Assembly: GCA_030015575.1 (NCBI GenBank)
Contig: CM057338.1
Location: 629,540,189-629,604,188 of the forward strand
DNA length: 64,000 nucleotides
DNA from: Agapanthus africanus
Lineage: Eukaryota; Streptophyta; Magnoliopsida; Asparagales; Amaryllidaceae
Reading direction: 5' to 3'
Shown here: piece after piece, positions 7,826 through 18,813 of the stretch
Position numbering within the stretch: the first letter of the stretch is position 1
Layout: every line of letters starts with the position of its first letter
The notes under the pieces: model-generated
What the model was told of the DNA's origin: nothing
Seen by the model: the letters and a program-made list of their open reading frames with translations, nothing else
Database searches by the model: none
Program-made: the position numbers and the translations under genes

Positions 7826-9712
7826 GTGGGATATCCAAAGAACTCCAAGGGGTATCTATTCTATTACGCAGAGGAACAAATGGTGTTTGTTTCTCGTAAT
7901 GCCCATTTTCTAGAATATCAGTTTTTAGAAAAGGAAATAAGTGGGAGCGAAATAGAACTGGAAGAAATTCCAGAACCACAAACTGCTACTGAATGTTTGG
8001 TAGAACCGATAGTTCAAGAAGAACTAGACATTCCCGCACCCCTCCGCAGGAGTAGTAGACCGTCTCATCCGCCTGAGAGATACTACGGTTTTCTAATAGA
8101 TGGGGATAGAGAGGATTACATCATAGATGATGATGAACCTACTGACTTCCAGCAGGCCATCCAGAGCGGCGACTCGGTACGATGGCTAGATGCAATGCGG
8201 ACCGAAATGGAGTCCATGGACACCAACAAAGTATGGACTTTGGACTTTGCTCCAGATGGGGTAAAACCCATAGGATGCAAATGGATCTTCAAGAAAAAGA
8301 TTGGTGTAGATGGACAGGTGGAAACCTATAAGGCTAGACTTGTTGCAAAGGGTTTTCGTCAAAGACCTGGTTTGGACTATGACGAAACTTTTTCTCCAGT
8401 GGCTATGCTCAAATCCATTCGGGTCCTTCTTGCTATTGCTGCCTTCCATGATTATGAAATCTGGCAGATGGACGTAAAGACGGCTTTTCTGAATAGAAAT
8501 TTAGAAGAGAGCGTCTATATGGATCAGCCAGAGGGTTTCAATCAGAGTGGGAGCAGCGGGAAAGTATGCAAGCTGCTTAAGTCCATTTATGGACTAAAGC
8601 AGCCATCGCGGAGTTGGAACATCTGTTTTGATGAGACAGTCAAAGAATATGACTTTATCAAAAATCCAGATGAACCGTGCATATATAGTAAAGTTGTAGC
8701 CAGAAGTGTCGTATTCCTCGTCTTGTACGTGGATGACATTCTATTGATAGGAAATGACATTCCTATGCTACAATCTGTCAAAGGATTCTTATCACACAGG
8801 TTCTCCAGGAAAGACTTGGGTGATGCCTCTTACATTCTGGGGATCCGGATCTATCGTGATAGATCCAAGAGGATGTTGGGACTTTCGCAGTCCAGGTATA
8901 TCGACACTGTACTGAAAAGATTCAGTATGGAAGATTCTAAGCGCGGTAATCTACCGGCTTGTCACGGAATCACCCTCTCCAAAGAGACGTCTCCCAAGAC
9001 TGATTTGGAAAGGGAACGCATGTCTATTATACCCTACGCTTCTGCGGTAGGCTCTATAATGTATGCGATGTTGTGCACCAGACCAGATGTAGCTTACGCA
9101 CTGAGCGTGGTAAGCCGGTATCAGTCAGACCCAGGGGAGAAGCACTGGATAGCAGTAAAGAACATTCTCAAGTACCTGAGAAGGACTAAGGAAATGTTCT
9201 TGGTTTACAGCGGAAAAGACCTCAGGTTGGAGGCCTTTGCTGATTCCGGCTTCCAGAGTGATAAGGACGATTCCAAGTCCATGTCGGGTTATGTCTTTAC
9301 CCTCAATGGAGGGGCGGTGTGCTGGAAGAGCTCCAAGCAGGACACCGTTGCTGACTCAACGATGGAAGCGGAGTATATAGCTGCTTGCGATGCCACAAAA
9401 GAAGCAGTCTGGATGAAGAAGTTCCTAACAGAACTTCAGGTGGTTCCTAACATAGTTGATCCAATACCTCTGTATTGCGACAACAATGGAGCTATAGCTT
9501 TAGCGAAGGAACCAAGGTCCCATCAGAAATCCAGACACATCTTAAGGCGGTATCACCTGATCAGGGAGATCATTGATCGTCATGAGATCGAGGTTCGGAG
9601 AGTTGCTTCTGAAGAGAACATTGATGATCCATTCACAAAGGCCCTACCTCAGATTCAGTTCGAGAGGCTACTCGAGATCATCGGTCTTCGATACGCCAGT
9701 ACATGGCCCTAG
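7826..9712 (+). CDS. CopA Pol part 2: reverse transcriptase and RNase H
   Basis: Continuation of pol in the same frame after the TGA at 7805; the first ATG downstream is at 7826. RT carries QMDVKTAFLN and the catalytic YVDD (about 8727) with DILLIGND after it. RNase H shows acidic residues in FADSGFQSD (about 9238), MEAEY (about 9362), YCDNNGA (about 9475) and the terminal DPFTKAL. It copies RNA into cDNA and removes the RNA template. The stop codon is followed at once by the polypurine tract, typical of copia. There is no internal break in this part. It would not be made separately in nature because it has no promoter or start of its own. Confidence 0.9.
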   Translation: MGYPKNSKGYLFYYAEEQMVFVSRNAHFLEYQFLEKEISGSEIELEEIPEPQTATECLVEPIVQEELDIPAPLRRSSRPSHPPERYYGFLIDGDREDYIIDDDEPTDFQQAIQSGDSVRWLDAMRTEMESMDTNKVWTLDFAPDGVKPIGCKWIFKKKIGVDGQVETYKARLVAKGFRQRPGLDYDETFSPVAMLKSIRVLLAIAAFHDYEIWQMDVKTAFLNRNLEESVYMDQPEGFNQSGSSGKVCKLLKSIYGLKQPSRSWNICFDETVKEYDFIKNPDEPCIYSKVVARSVVFLVLYVDDILLIGNDIPMLQSVKGFLSHRFSRKDLGDASYILGIRIYRDRSKRMLGLSQSRYIDTVLKRFSMEDSKRGNLPACHGITLSKETSPKTDLERERMSIIPYASAVGSIMYAMLCTRPDVAYALSVVSRYQSDPGEKHWIAVKNILKYLRRTKEMFLVYSGKDLRLEAFADSGFQSDKDDSKSMSGYVFTLNGGAVCWKSSKQDTVADSTMEAEYIAACDATKEAVWMKKFLTELQVVPNIVDPIPLYCDNNGAIALAKEPRSHQKSRHILRRYHLIREIIDRHEIEVRRVASEENIDDPFTKALPQIQFERLLEIIGLRYASTWP

Positions 9713-9726
9713 TGCAAGTGGGAGAT
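9711..9726 (+). other. CopA polypurine tract
   Basis: AGTGCAAGTGGGAGAT sits directly before the 3' LTR. The same CAAGTGGGAGAT precedes the 3' LTRs of CopG (13871-13882), CopF and CopC. It primes plus-strand DNA synthesis. Confidence 0.85.
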
Positions 9727-12700
9727 TGTTAGTGTTTATGCCCTAGAAGGCCATTACTGTATCATACTAGTTTGTATATTACTTAATGGAAGCTTGGGAT
9801 ATTCACATGTATATGACAGTCTTGCTAAACATGGTAGTATGCTACTTGGTTTTTCTATCTTAATATGTGAGTATACGTATTGATAGAGCTCTTAGGATTT
9901 TGCTTGACTACCGGCGTTGTGATGGCAGTCACACTAGTGGGGGCTGGGTAGTCTACAAGCACATCCTTATTCAGGTCCCTAGTCGTTGGATTATCGAGAC
10001 AGGGCATCGATAGTCCGGAGTAGAATAGTGTGTACGCTTCTCATCCCAGTTGGGGAGAAGGTCTGTCCCACAGCCGTCAGTACGTCGTACTGGAGATAGT
10101 ATGCAGGTGCTCGTTAGGTTACGGGTACACCGGACAGGACTCACAGGGAACTGTTGGTTGGTTTTATACCAGTCGTGAGTGAACAGTTCCCAAGTGACAT
10201 GAGTACAGCATAGTCCGCAGACTTGACACTGCTACTTCGCCTCGAGTGTGTCCCACTGTTCTTAGATTGCTTCCCTACCACGGCTCAAAGGAGTCGTGCA
10301 AACAGGTAGCAGTTGGGTGCAGTCCCGAGCACTTGGAGGCAGTGGCGGTTAGACAGGATTCGTCTCTCCCGGTATTGAGGGTTGATATCGCGCTGTGTCA
10401 GAGAGCCATTACGCAAAGTCCCTGGCCAGGGCAAGCGAGATTTGCTGGTAGGTTCTGTTAGTTATATGTATGCCCTAGAGGCCATTACTATACATAGGAT
10501 GTATATTGTAGTGGATGCTTGGACATATATAGGGAGGACTTTCTTGCTCGACATGATAGTATGCTATCTGGTTGATCTTTACCTTAACGTGTACACTGAT
10601 TGTCTCTCTGTTACATGTTGGTAAAGCCCTTAGGATGTGTACTTGACTACCTAGACTATGATGCGGATTATACTAGTGGGGACATGGTAGTCCATAAGTA
10701 CATCCTTCAAAGTCCCTAGTCGTGGGTATATCGAGACGGGGCATCGATATACCAGAGTAGACTAGCGTATACCTTCTCGACCCATACAGATGGGCGATGG
10801 ATGATCCCATATCCATTGGTGTTTGACATCGGAGATGATATACGGGTGCTCAGTGCAGACTGGGTACACTGGACGGACTCGCCGAGAACTCCCAGATGGT
10901 ATTATACCTTACGTCAGATGGCAGTTCTCTGGTGACACTGGTACAGAGTAGTCTGTTGACCCGAGATCGTCATAGAGTCTTTTGTGGTTCCCACTGTGCT
11001 TTGATTTCCATCTTACCACGTCCAAGAGGGCGTGCAAAACGGTGGTTTTTGGGTACAGTCCTGAATCACATGGAGGCAATGAGCGATAGGAGGGGATTCG
11101 TCTCTCCCGGTATAGGGAGTTGATGTTGCGCTGTGTTCAATTGGCTCTAACCGGAAATCCCTGTCCAGGGTTGCTGAGATTTACTGGTAAGTGTTACCAG
11201 TAGTTTCTCGAACTGTTATAGACCTCATATCGACACGACTTATCAAGCTATTGGGGTCTGACGTTTACCACCCCTAGGCGAGATATGCGACATATCAGAA
11301 GAACAGACCGGACTGTACGGTAGTGTTACTGGTTGGATTCACTGGAGTGTGAGCGGGCTTGCTCGTCGATCTTCTGATCGCTCAATACCCGGGTGGCCGT
11401 TACGTTTAGCAGACCGTTTGCGGCTTGTGGGTGTTTGATATGATCATCACCTGCTGCCGGCGTATTGACGAGTCTTTAGAGTCCTACACAGAGGTTTCCT
11501 GGCTCAAGCAAAATGAAATAGGAGCGCATATGAGATATGTGCGGGACCGAGAATAATACCAGTATGTGATACTGTATTCGATTCTCGCGATTTGTAACAT
11601 TGATCGGTTATATGTGTTATAGCCGGGTTATCGGATCAAGTGTTGATTCGATAAGTTGTTACTATTGATATTAGTCGGTTATATGCGATATGACCGGGTC
11701 GTTAAATCAAGTGTTGATTTAGTGATTTAATGTATAATTATATATTTGATATATCACTTTACATTAACTAATATAGGTTCACTTAAATGGATTTTCTCAC
11801 TTGAAGTTCACAAGTTGTATATGTGATATACTTTTGTGCACTTGATTGTATCATGTTTGATGATACATGTTAACTTGGTTAAGTGTAAAGATTATACCAT
11901 GGTTAAGTTAATGATTAGGGTTTTGATTATCTTATTTATTTATTTATTTATTTATTTGTTTTGGAAAGATAAAGAAAGAATGGTGGCTTTGTTTGTCTGT
12001 TTGTTGAAGATTCTTGAACCTTTGACTTAGTCACCATTCTTGTCTTCATTCTTAACCCTAACCATTTAAACAAACCATGTTCTATTCTCTACACTTAACT
12101 AAGGTTAGCATATGATAAGTATTGATTTTATTATTAATTTTAGATATACTTATCATAATAATCATCTTGCTTCTTCTTCTTCATCACTTGAAGAAAGCTT
12201 CACTTCATCAATGGTGATTGATGAAAAAGAGTGAGAAATCCAATTCTAAAGTGAACCCACTTCCTATTTCTTCATCCTCTACCTCTTACCAAGTAGTAGA
12301 GTGTGTTTCCTTCACAAGTTTTTAAACCTTGATGAAGGTGGAGCTTGATCTAGCGATGCCTCGACGTAGATCATCTTCGGCACGTCGTCGATGACCTAGC
12401 CCGCTCTTTCTCCGATGAAGCCGACGCTAGAGCCCGGGATTTGATTTAGACAGCGGAGAGGACTTCATCACGGAGCAGTGGAGGTGGAGGACCGGATCTA
12501 CAAAGGTTGTATTTCCGTATTCTCTTAGTAAAGTAGTTTACTAGTTGCTTTTTCTCCTAGAAATCTAGTTAACGATCCGTATTAGGGTTTCTCAGCACCG
12601 TAATTTTTGAAATTGGCATGGTTGATGCCTTGTGAGACCTCCTGAGAGTGCCTAGGAACCCTACAGGTTCCAGTAGTTTCTCAGGGTGTAATGGGCTTCG

Positions 12701-13836
12701 CTCCGACACGACTTATACCGCTATTAGGGGACTGACGCTTGCTGCCCCCTAGGCCCGATATGCGATAGTCTTAGACGAACGGACCGGACTGTATGGAGAT
12801 TGTCACATTAGACTCAGTAGGAGTTCGGATGGGTTTCCTCATCGGCCTTCTTATCGACATCTACCTGGGGACCGTTACGTACAGCTAGTGCCGCTTGCGG
12901 TCTGTGGTTAAACCCACTGCCAGCGTAGTAGTCGAGTCTCTAGAGTCCCACAAAGAGAGTTTCCCTACTCCAGGCGAAACGATATAGAGGTCGTATGGTT
13001 TTACGACAACGGTTCGGACGCATACGTGTGTTTACGCACGTACGACTTTCGGACAGTTTTTACCAGTCGGCTTTGGTTTAAGCCAGTTACTGGTATCCGG
13101 TTATTGGATTTATACAGTCTAAAGTTTTTCCGTATTTTTGCGGAAAGGAGGGGCGTTCTCGTAATTACGCGAGAAGCTTCTAGAAGATGGTGACTAAGGA
13201 GGTTTAGGTGGCATATAAATTGAATGAGATTAGTGAGTCATATGGATGATTCATCCATGTCATTAATGCTTCATAATTGCTTAATGACTCATGGAGATGA
13301 ATCACCACAAGATATTTGTCAAGAATGGTTGTAAAATGATTTCTTTTCTTTTCTTGTTAAAAAGAAATGCTTGATATATATTATGATAACTCACTTTTCT
13401 CACTTCACAATTATCTTCATCTTCTCTCTCCTCAAGCTCTCCCTCTTCAAACCCTAATCCTCCCCTCTCAAGTGTTGAGTACAAGGATTAGTTAGACTAA
13501 TTAAACCATAACCCTCACTCTATATCACCTAGCGTCTTTGATTAGCACTTAAAGAAGGTTAGTTGCCTCAAGTTTAGAGGCTAAGCTTGGAGTAAAGCTC
13601 TCGGGTGGATCGTCTACTACTTCGAGAAGGCCGAGGAGGAGGAGGAGTTCACAAAGACGAAGGACACGTTTCGTTAGGTATAATCCCTAAACATAGTAGT
13701 ATAGAACTTCTATGTTTCTTGTTAGTTATCGTTTAGCTTCGATTCGTGCGGTTAGTCGATGTTTAAGCAATGAACAAGATCGTTTTTCATTTTTCCGCCT
13801 CCCCGCAAGTCGTGGGGTGTTGTACATCGACTTACA
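9727..13836 (+). repeat. CopA 3' LTR, split by a solo LTR
   Basis: LTR halves at 9727-10455 (729 bp) and 12671-13836 (1166 bp) sum to 1895 bp, identical in length to the 5' LTR. The interruption is CopB-solo plus its duplicated GGTTC. The end TTACA is followed by the TGAGT duplication. Confidence 0.92.
10456..12665 (+). mobile_element. CopB-solo: solo LTR of the CopB family
   Basis: 2210 bp, starting TGTTAGTTATATG and ending CCTACA, flanked on both sides by GGTTC (10451-10455 and 12666-12670). It matches, in reverse, the 2201-bp LTRs of CopB-minus. No internal region is present, so the element was reduced by LTR-LTR recombination while keeping its duplication. U3 hairpins are at 10725-10753, 11017-11034, 11159-11170 and 11184-11200. 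It lies in the CopA 3' LTR and so is younger than CopA. Confidence 0.93.
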
Positions 13837-13882
13837 TGAGTATGCGTCATCGCAATAATAGCCTTAAGTGCAAGTGGGAGAT
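13837..13882 (+). pseudogene. CopG pol end and polypurine tract
   Basis: Begins with the right copy of TGAGT (13837-13841), then the last bases of the decayed CopG pol, then CAAGTGGGAGAT (13871-13882) directly before the CopG 3' LTR. It joins to 1-1855 when CopA is removed. Confidence 0.85.
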
Positions 13883-15872
13883 TGTTGGATATAGTGCCCT
13901 CTAAGTCAATTATTGGATCGCAGGTACGTGATTGCAATGATTGAGGGAGGACCTATACCGATATGAAAGTCTTGCTCGAGATGATAGTATACTATCTGAT
14001 TTGTCTTTATCATCGTTTACATGCTTTAGTTATCTTTTGCATGTTGATAGAGCCCATAGGATTCTTGCTTGACTGCCAGCAGTATGATGGCGATCATATA
14101 CGTGGGAGCTGGGGTCTGTAAGCACATCCTTAAACTGTCCCTAGTCGTAGGAGTTTCGAGAAAGGGCATCGATACTCCAGAGTAGACTAGTGTATATAGT
14201 CGAGACCCCGACGAGGGGCGATGGCCGGTCTCACAAGCCATTGGTGTCAGTTGGTTCACCTAAGATGTATACAGGTTCTCATTGAGTACACCGGACAGGA
14301 CTCGCCGGGAACATGCTAGTTGGTATTATATATATCGTCAGATAGCAGTTCCCTGGTGACATGTGTACAGGTTAGTTTGTCGACCTGAGATCGTCATTTG
14401 TCTCGTGTGAGTTCCCACTGTGCTTTGATTACTACCCTACCACGCTCAAAGGAGACGTGCAAACAGGTTTTGATTGGGTACAGTCCCGAACCACATGGAG
14501 GTAGTGAGCGGATCGTCGGGTATTCGTCTCTCCCAGTATTAGGGGTTGATGTCGCACAGTGCACGGGTGGCCATCACTAGAAATCCTCGGCCGAGGTAGT
14601 AGAGAATTACTAATTTGGATCGGTTGTTTCTCAAGTGGTGATGGGCTTCATGCCGACACGATTTATCTTATTATTAGGGGTCTGACTTTATCCACCCCCC
14701 TAGACTCGATATGCGATACTCTTTAGACGAACGGACCGGACTATACGGATATTGTCACTGTCAGGCTAGGTAGGGTTTCTGGATGAGTTCGCTCGTCAGC
14801 TTCCCTTCTAATCAATACATAGGCAACCGTTACGTACAGCTTGTACCTCTGACGTGTAGTGGTTATACCTAGAGCCAGTGTGTTGATGAGTCATTAGAGT
14901 CCCCCACAGTCAGTTTCTCAAGTTCGGGTGAAACGTTGTAGAGGCTGTATGGTTTTATGGCAGGGTTCGGAAAATGCACGTGCGTTTACGCATGTGTCAT
15001 ATTTCGGGTAGTTAATACTGGTGGGCTTTGGTTTAAGCCGGATCCGAGTATTATACTGTGTAGATATAATATCTTTGTCTCAGTTACATTTGTATTCGGT
15101 CGTAATACAAATGCGGGTATGTTTATACTGTTACGGGGTTATCCTGAAATTCATTTCAGGATCGCTTTTGGAAGTTGCCAGTTTCCAGTTTTCTATCGCA
15201 CGTCTTTAACGTTCGGTTAAAGACGGATTTATCTTTTCTTGAGATGAGTGTGGAAGCTTCTAGATGATGATTAGGATGGTGAGGTCTTAAATGACTCATT
15301 AGTTCATTAATGGTTGTGGTCACCCCCTTTCTCCTACACTCACCTCCCCCCTCTCCTATATGCGGCCGGCCCCCTCTTGATAGGGATGATGGATTTTCAT
15401 TTGGGAAATTATGATAGTTATTTGGTTCATAGAAATTATAATAGAAAAGTTTCTCATTTCATATCGATCCAAAAGGCAACTTCATTAACTGTTCGTCCAT
15501 AGCATTGGACGTAACGAGACAAAGTGCTCTACTCATTCTCTACATCAATCTTGGTCATCTCTTTTAGCAAACTTGATGATCGAGTTGCCTCGGTTCAGAG
15601 GCGGAAGCCCGTTTAAAGATCCATCGACGTGGTGCCACCTGGACGAGAAGACTGGAGATTCAGGAGATCGGAGCAGCCGCAACAAAGCGTGGGATGATGG
15701 TTGAAGACTGAAGGACTCAGATCGTTCCGTATAACATTTCTACCCACTTTGTAGTTTTTTAGTTTAGCTTTAATGGTAGATCTGGGTTATAATATACGAT
15801 AGCGCCAGTCAAAAAGTTTTTGTTCCGCATTTGGCGTCTGTTAGACGGCCGGGGCGCTACCGTGTACTTATA
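13883..15872 (+). repeat. CopG 3' LTR (CopD family)
   Basis: 1990 bp, starting TGTTGGATATAGTGCCCTC as in CopI (62501) and the reversed CopD LTRs. It ends in GGCCGGGGCGCTACC...ACTTATA, with TA in place of the usual CA. It contains one unit of the roughly 78-bp GC hairpin repeat that is present twice in CopD-minus and three times in CopI, and carries many more substitutions than those copies. The palindrome CCTCGGCCGAGG is at 14585-14596 and the hairpin CACG...CGTG at 14441-14459. It directly abuts the CopF RT fragment; the probable duplication is CCTTG (15873-15877), whose partner is outside the window. Confidence 0.85.
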
Positions 15873-16910
15873 CCTTGTATCTACAAGAATGTTGCAGAGA
15901 GTAAGGTTGTCTTCCTCGTATTGTACGTGGATGACATACTCTTGATAGGAAATGATGTTCCTATGCTGCACTCGGTCAAGCTCTTCTTATCACATAGATT
16001 CTAAATGAAAGATCTAGGTGATGCCTCCTGCATTTTAGGGATTAAGATCAATAGAGATAGATCTAAAAGGATACTGGGATTGTCCCAATCCAGGTACATT
16101 GACACCATACTAAATAGGTTTAGTATAGAAGAATCCAAGCGTGGTAATGAACCTACGATCTCTGGACTCACTCTCTCCAAAGCGATGTCTCCCAAGACTG
16201 ATTTGGAGAGAGCTCGCATGCAAGGGATACCCTATACTTCGGCAGCAGGCTCTATCATGTACGCGATACAATGTATCAGGCCCGATGTAGCATACTCACT
16301 AATTGTAGTGAGTAGGTATCAAGTAGATCCAGGAGAGAGTCACTGGACAGTTGTGAAGAACATTCTCAAGTACTTGAGAAGGACTAAGGACATGTTCTTG
16401 GTGTATGGTAACGGAGAACTCCTGGTGGAGTCCTTTACCGATTCGAGCTTCCAAAGTGATAAGGACGACTCTAAGTAGCACTCAGGATTTGTCTTTACCC
16501 TAAATGGAGGGGCGGTTTGTTGGAAGAGTTCCAAGAAAGAAACCGTGGCATACTCGACAATGGAGGCTGAATACATCGCTGCCACCGATGCTGCCAAAGA
16601 GTCTGTTTGGATAAAGAAGTTCATCACTGAACTTGGTGTGGTTCCATCCATTGAGCATCCAATACCTTTGTATTGTGATAACAATAGAGCTGTGGCTTTG
16701 GCCAAGGAACCCAGGTCCGATCAGAAGTCCAGACATATTCTGAGGCGGTGTCACCTGATCCGGGAGATAGTTGATCGCCGCGAGATCGAGGTCAGGAGAG
16801 TTGAAACGAAGGACAACACTGCGGATCTACTCATGAAGGCCATACCCTAGATACAATTTGAGAGACTCTTCGGGATGTTGGGTATGAGATACTACAACCC
16901 CTTGCCTTAG
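15873..16910 (+). pseudogene. CopF pol fragment: RT end and RNase H
   Basis: Begins mid-RT (Pro-Cys-Ile-Tyr-Lys) exactly after the CopG LTR. The frame shows YVDDILLIGND, MKDLGDA, the RNase H motifs FTDSSFQSD, MEAEY and YCDNN, and ends at TAG 16908-16910 before a polypurine tract. In-frame stops at 16002, 16476 and 16848 disable it. The N-terminal part of the polyprotein lies before the window, on the other side of CopG. It is closest in style to CopC and CopA pol. Confidence 0.9.
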
Positions 16911-16924
16911 TGCAAGTGGGAGAT

Positions 16925-18813
16925 TGTTAGTTGTATATATGCCCTAGAGGCCATTGTTGTACATATGATGTATATTATAGTGGATGCTTAGATATATATA
17001 GAGAGGACTTTCTTGCTCGATATGATAGTATGTTATCTGGTTTCACTTTGTCTAAACATGTTGACTTGTATTGGTTTACTGTCTTGCTCTTACATGTTGA
17101 TAAAGCCCTTAAGATATGTACTCGACTACTATGACTATGATAAAAATCACACTAGTGGGCAAGGGTAGTCCAAGAGTACATTCTATAACTGTTCCTAGTC
17201 GAGGGTGTATCGAGACAGGGCATCGATACACCAGAGTAAACTAGCTTATACGCATCTTGACCCATATGATGGGCGATGGATGATCCTATATCCATCGGTG
17301 TTTGACATCAAAGATAGTGTACGGGTGCTCAGTGGAGACTGGGTACACTGAACGGACTCGCCGAGAATTCCTAGATGGTATTATATCTATCGTCAGATAG
17401 CAGTTCTCTGGTGACACTGTTACAAGTTAGTCTGTAGACCCGAGATCGTCATAGAGTCTTGTGTGATTCCCACTGTGCTTTGATTTCCACCTTACCACGT
17501 TCAAGAGAACGTGCAAAACGGTGGCTTTTGGGTGCAGTCCCGAATCACATGGACACAATAAGTGATAGGAGGGGTTTCATCTCTCCCGGTGTTGGGGGGT
17601 GATGTTGCGCTGTGTTCGATTGGCTATAACTGGAAGTCCCTAGCCAGGGATGACATGGAGACCTACTGGTAACTGTTATCAGTAGTTTCTCGACCCACTA
17701 TGAGCCTCACATCGACACGACTTATCAGTTACTGGGGTCTGACGATTACCACCCCTAGACTGGATATGTGACATATTTGACGAAGAGACCGGACTGTACG
17801 GTAAGTGTTTCCAGTTGGCTCGACGGGAGTTTTGACAACTTCGATGGTTTTCTTCTGATCGCTCAATACCCAAGTGGCCGTTACATTTAGCTGACCGCTT
17901 GCGGCTTGTGGGTGTTTGATAGGATCATCACCCATTGCCGGCGTATTGACGAGTCTTAGAGTCCTACACAGGAGTTTTCTAGCTCAGGCAAAAGGATGTG
18001 GTGTGCATATGAGATATGCGTGGGGACCCGATTAAATGCATGTATGTGATACCGTATATTAATCGGGCGTTTTTCTATTGGTCGGGTCGTATGTGATATG
18101 ACCGGTTTATTAAATCAAGTGTTGATTTAACATTTGACTTTTAGATTAATTCTTTATTAAACCCTTTTCTATTTGTATGCATGCATGTATACATATGTTG
18201 ATGTTGATGCACATGATGATGTGCATGCACACATACATGCATACATTGTATCATGGTTGTTGATACAAAAATGGTGGCAATGCATGACTCACATGGTTGT
18301 AAATATATATATATAATTTTTTTTTATTTTTTAGTTAAAGTAAAGATAATTCATTCATGGTCAATTATCCACACTTGACCACACTTGACCTAACTTTTGA
18401 CCATGGGTTAATTTTCTTTTGGCTTTTAACTCAATGATAAAATATCTACATATTTATTAACCATTGTTTGAAGTGAGAAGGATTTAATATTGATTATTCA
18501 TTCTCACTTCATTATTCATCACATATCATTTTTCTTGAGCTCAAGTTTTGCCACCATTATCTTCTTCTTCCTCTTAGCTCTCTTGATTTTTCTAAAGAGT
18601 GAGGTTGATAAAAAGAAAGGGATTTAATTAGAGAATATAAACCACATCATCATTCTACACATCTCTTGCCTATTTGTGTAGGGTGTTTGCTCTACTTTTT
18701 CATGGATCAAGTAAAGCAAGGAGCTTTGGGCAAAGGGATTTCGGGTGGATCATCGTGGACAAAGATGGTTGCTAGCGATCTGTTCCAAACTCTCAAAGGT
18801 CCAAGGAGTCACC
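16925..18813 (+). repeat. CopF 3' LTR, truncated by CopE insertion
   Basis: Starts TGTTAGTTGTATATATGCCC after AGTGGGAGAT and is related to the CopB LTR. U3 hairpins are at 17204-17232 (stem GGTGTATCGA/TCGATACACC), 17496-17513, 17638-17649 and 17666-17682. The stretch 18170-18260 is rich in ATGCATGCA-type alternating sequence. The LTR is cut at 18813, where CopE starts; TCACC (18809-18813) is the likely duplication. The rest lies past the window end. Confidence 0.87.

Larger units (their letters stand above)
1856..13836 (+). mobile_element. CopA: full-length Ty1/copia retrotransposon (Angela/BARE-like)
   Basis: Complete element with 5' LTR 1856-3750, primer site, 2-kb leader, gag-pol 5771-9712, polypurine tract, and a 3' LTR 9727-13836 that is split by a solo LTR. 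Removing the solo LTR and its duplication, both LTRs are exactly 1895 bp. By eye they differ at about 30 positions (about 1.6%). gag and pol lie in one frame broken by a TAG (6590-6592) and a TGA (7805-7807). The domain order protease, integrase, RT, RNase H defines Ty1/copia. The LTR start TGTTAGTG with ATGCCCTAGAAGG close behind resembles the Angela/BARE LTR start; the lineage is inferred. Confidence 0.93.
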
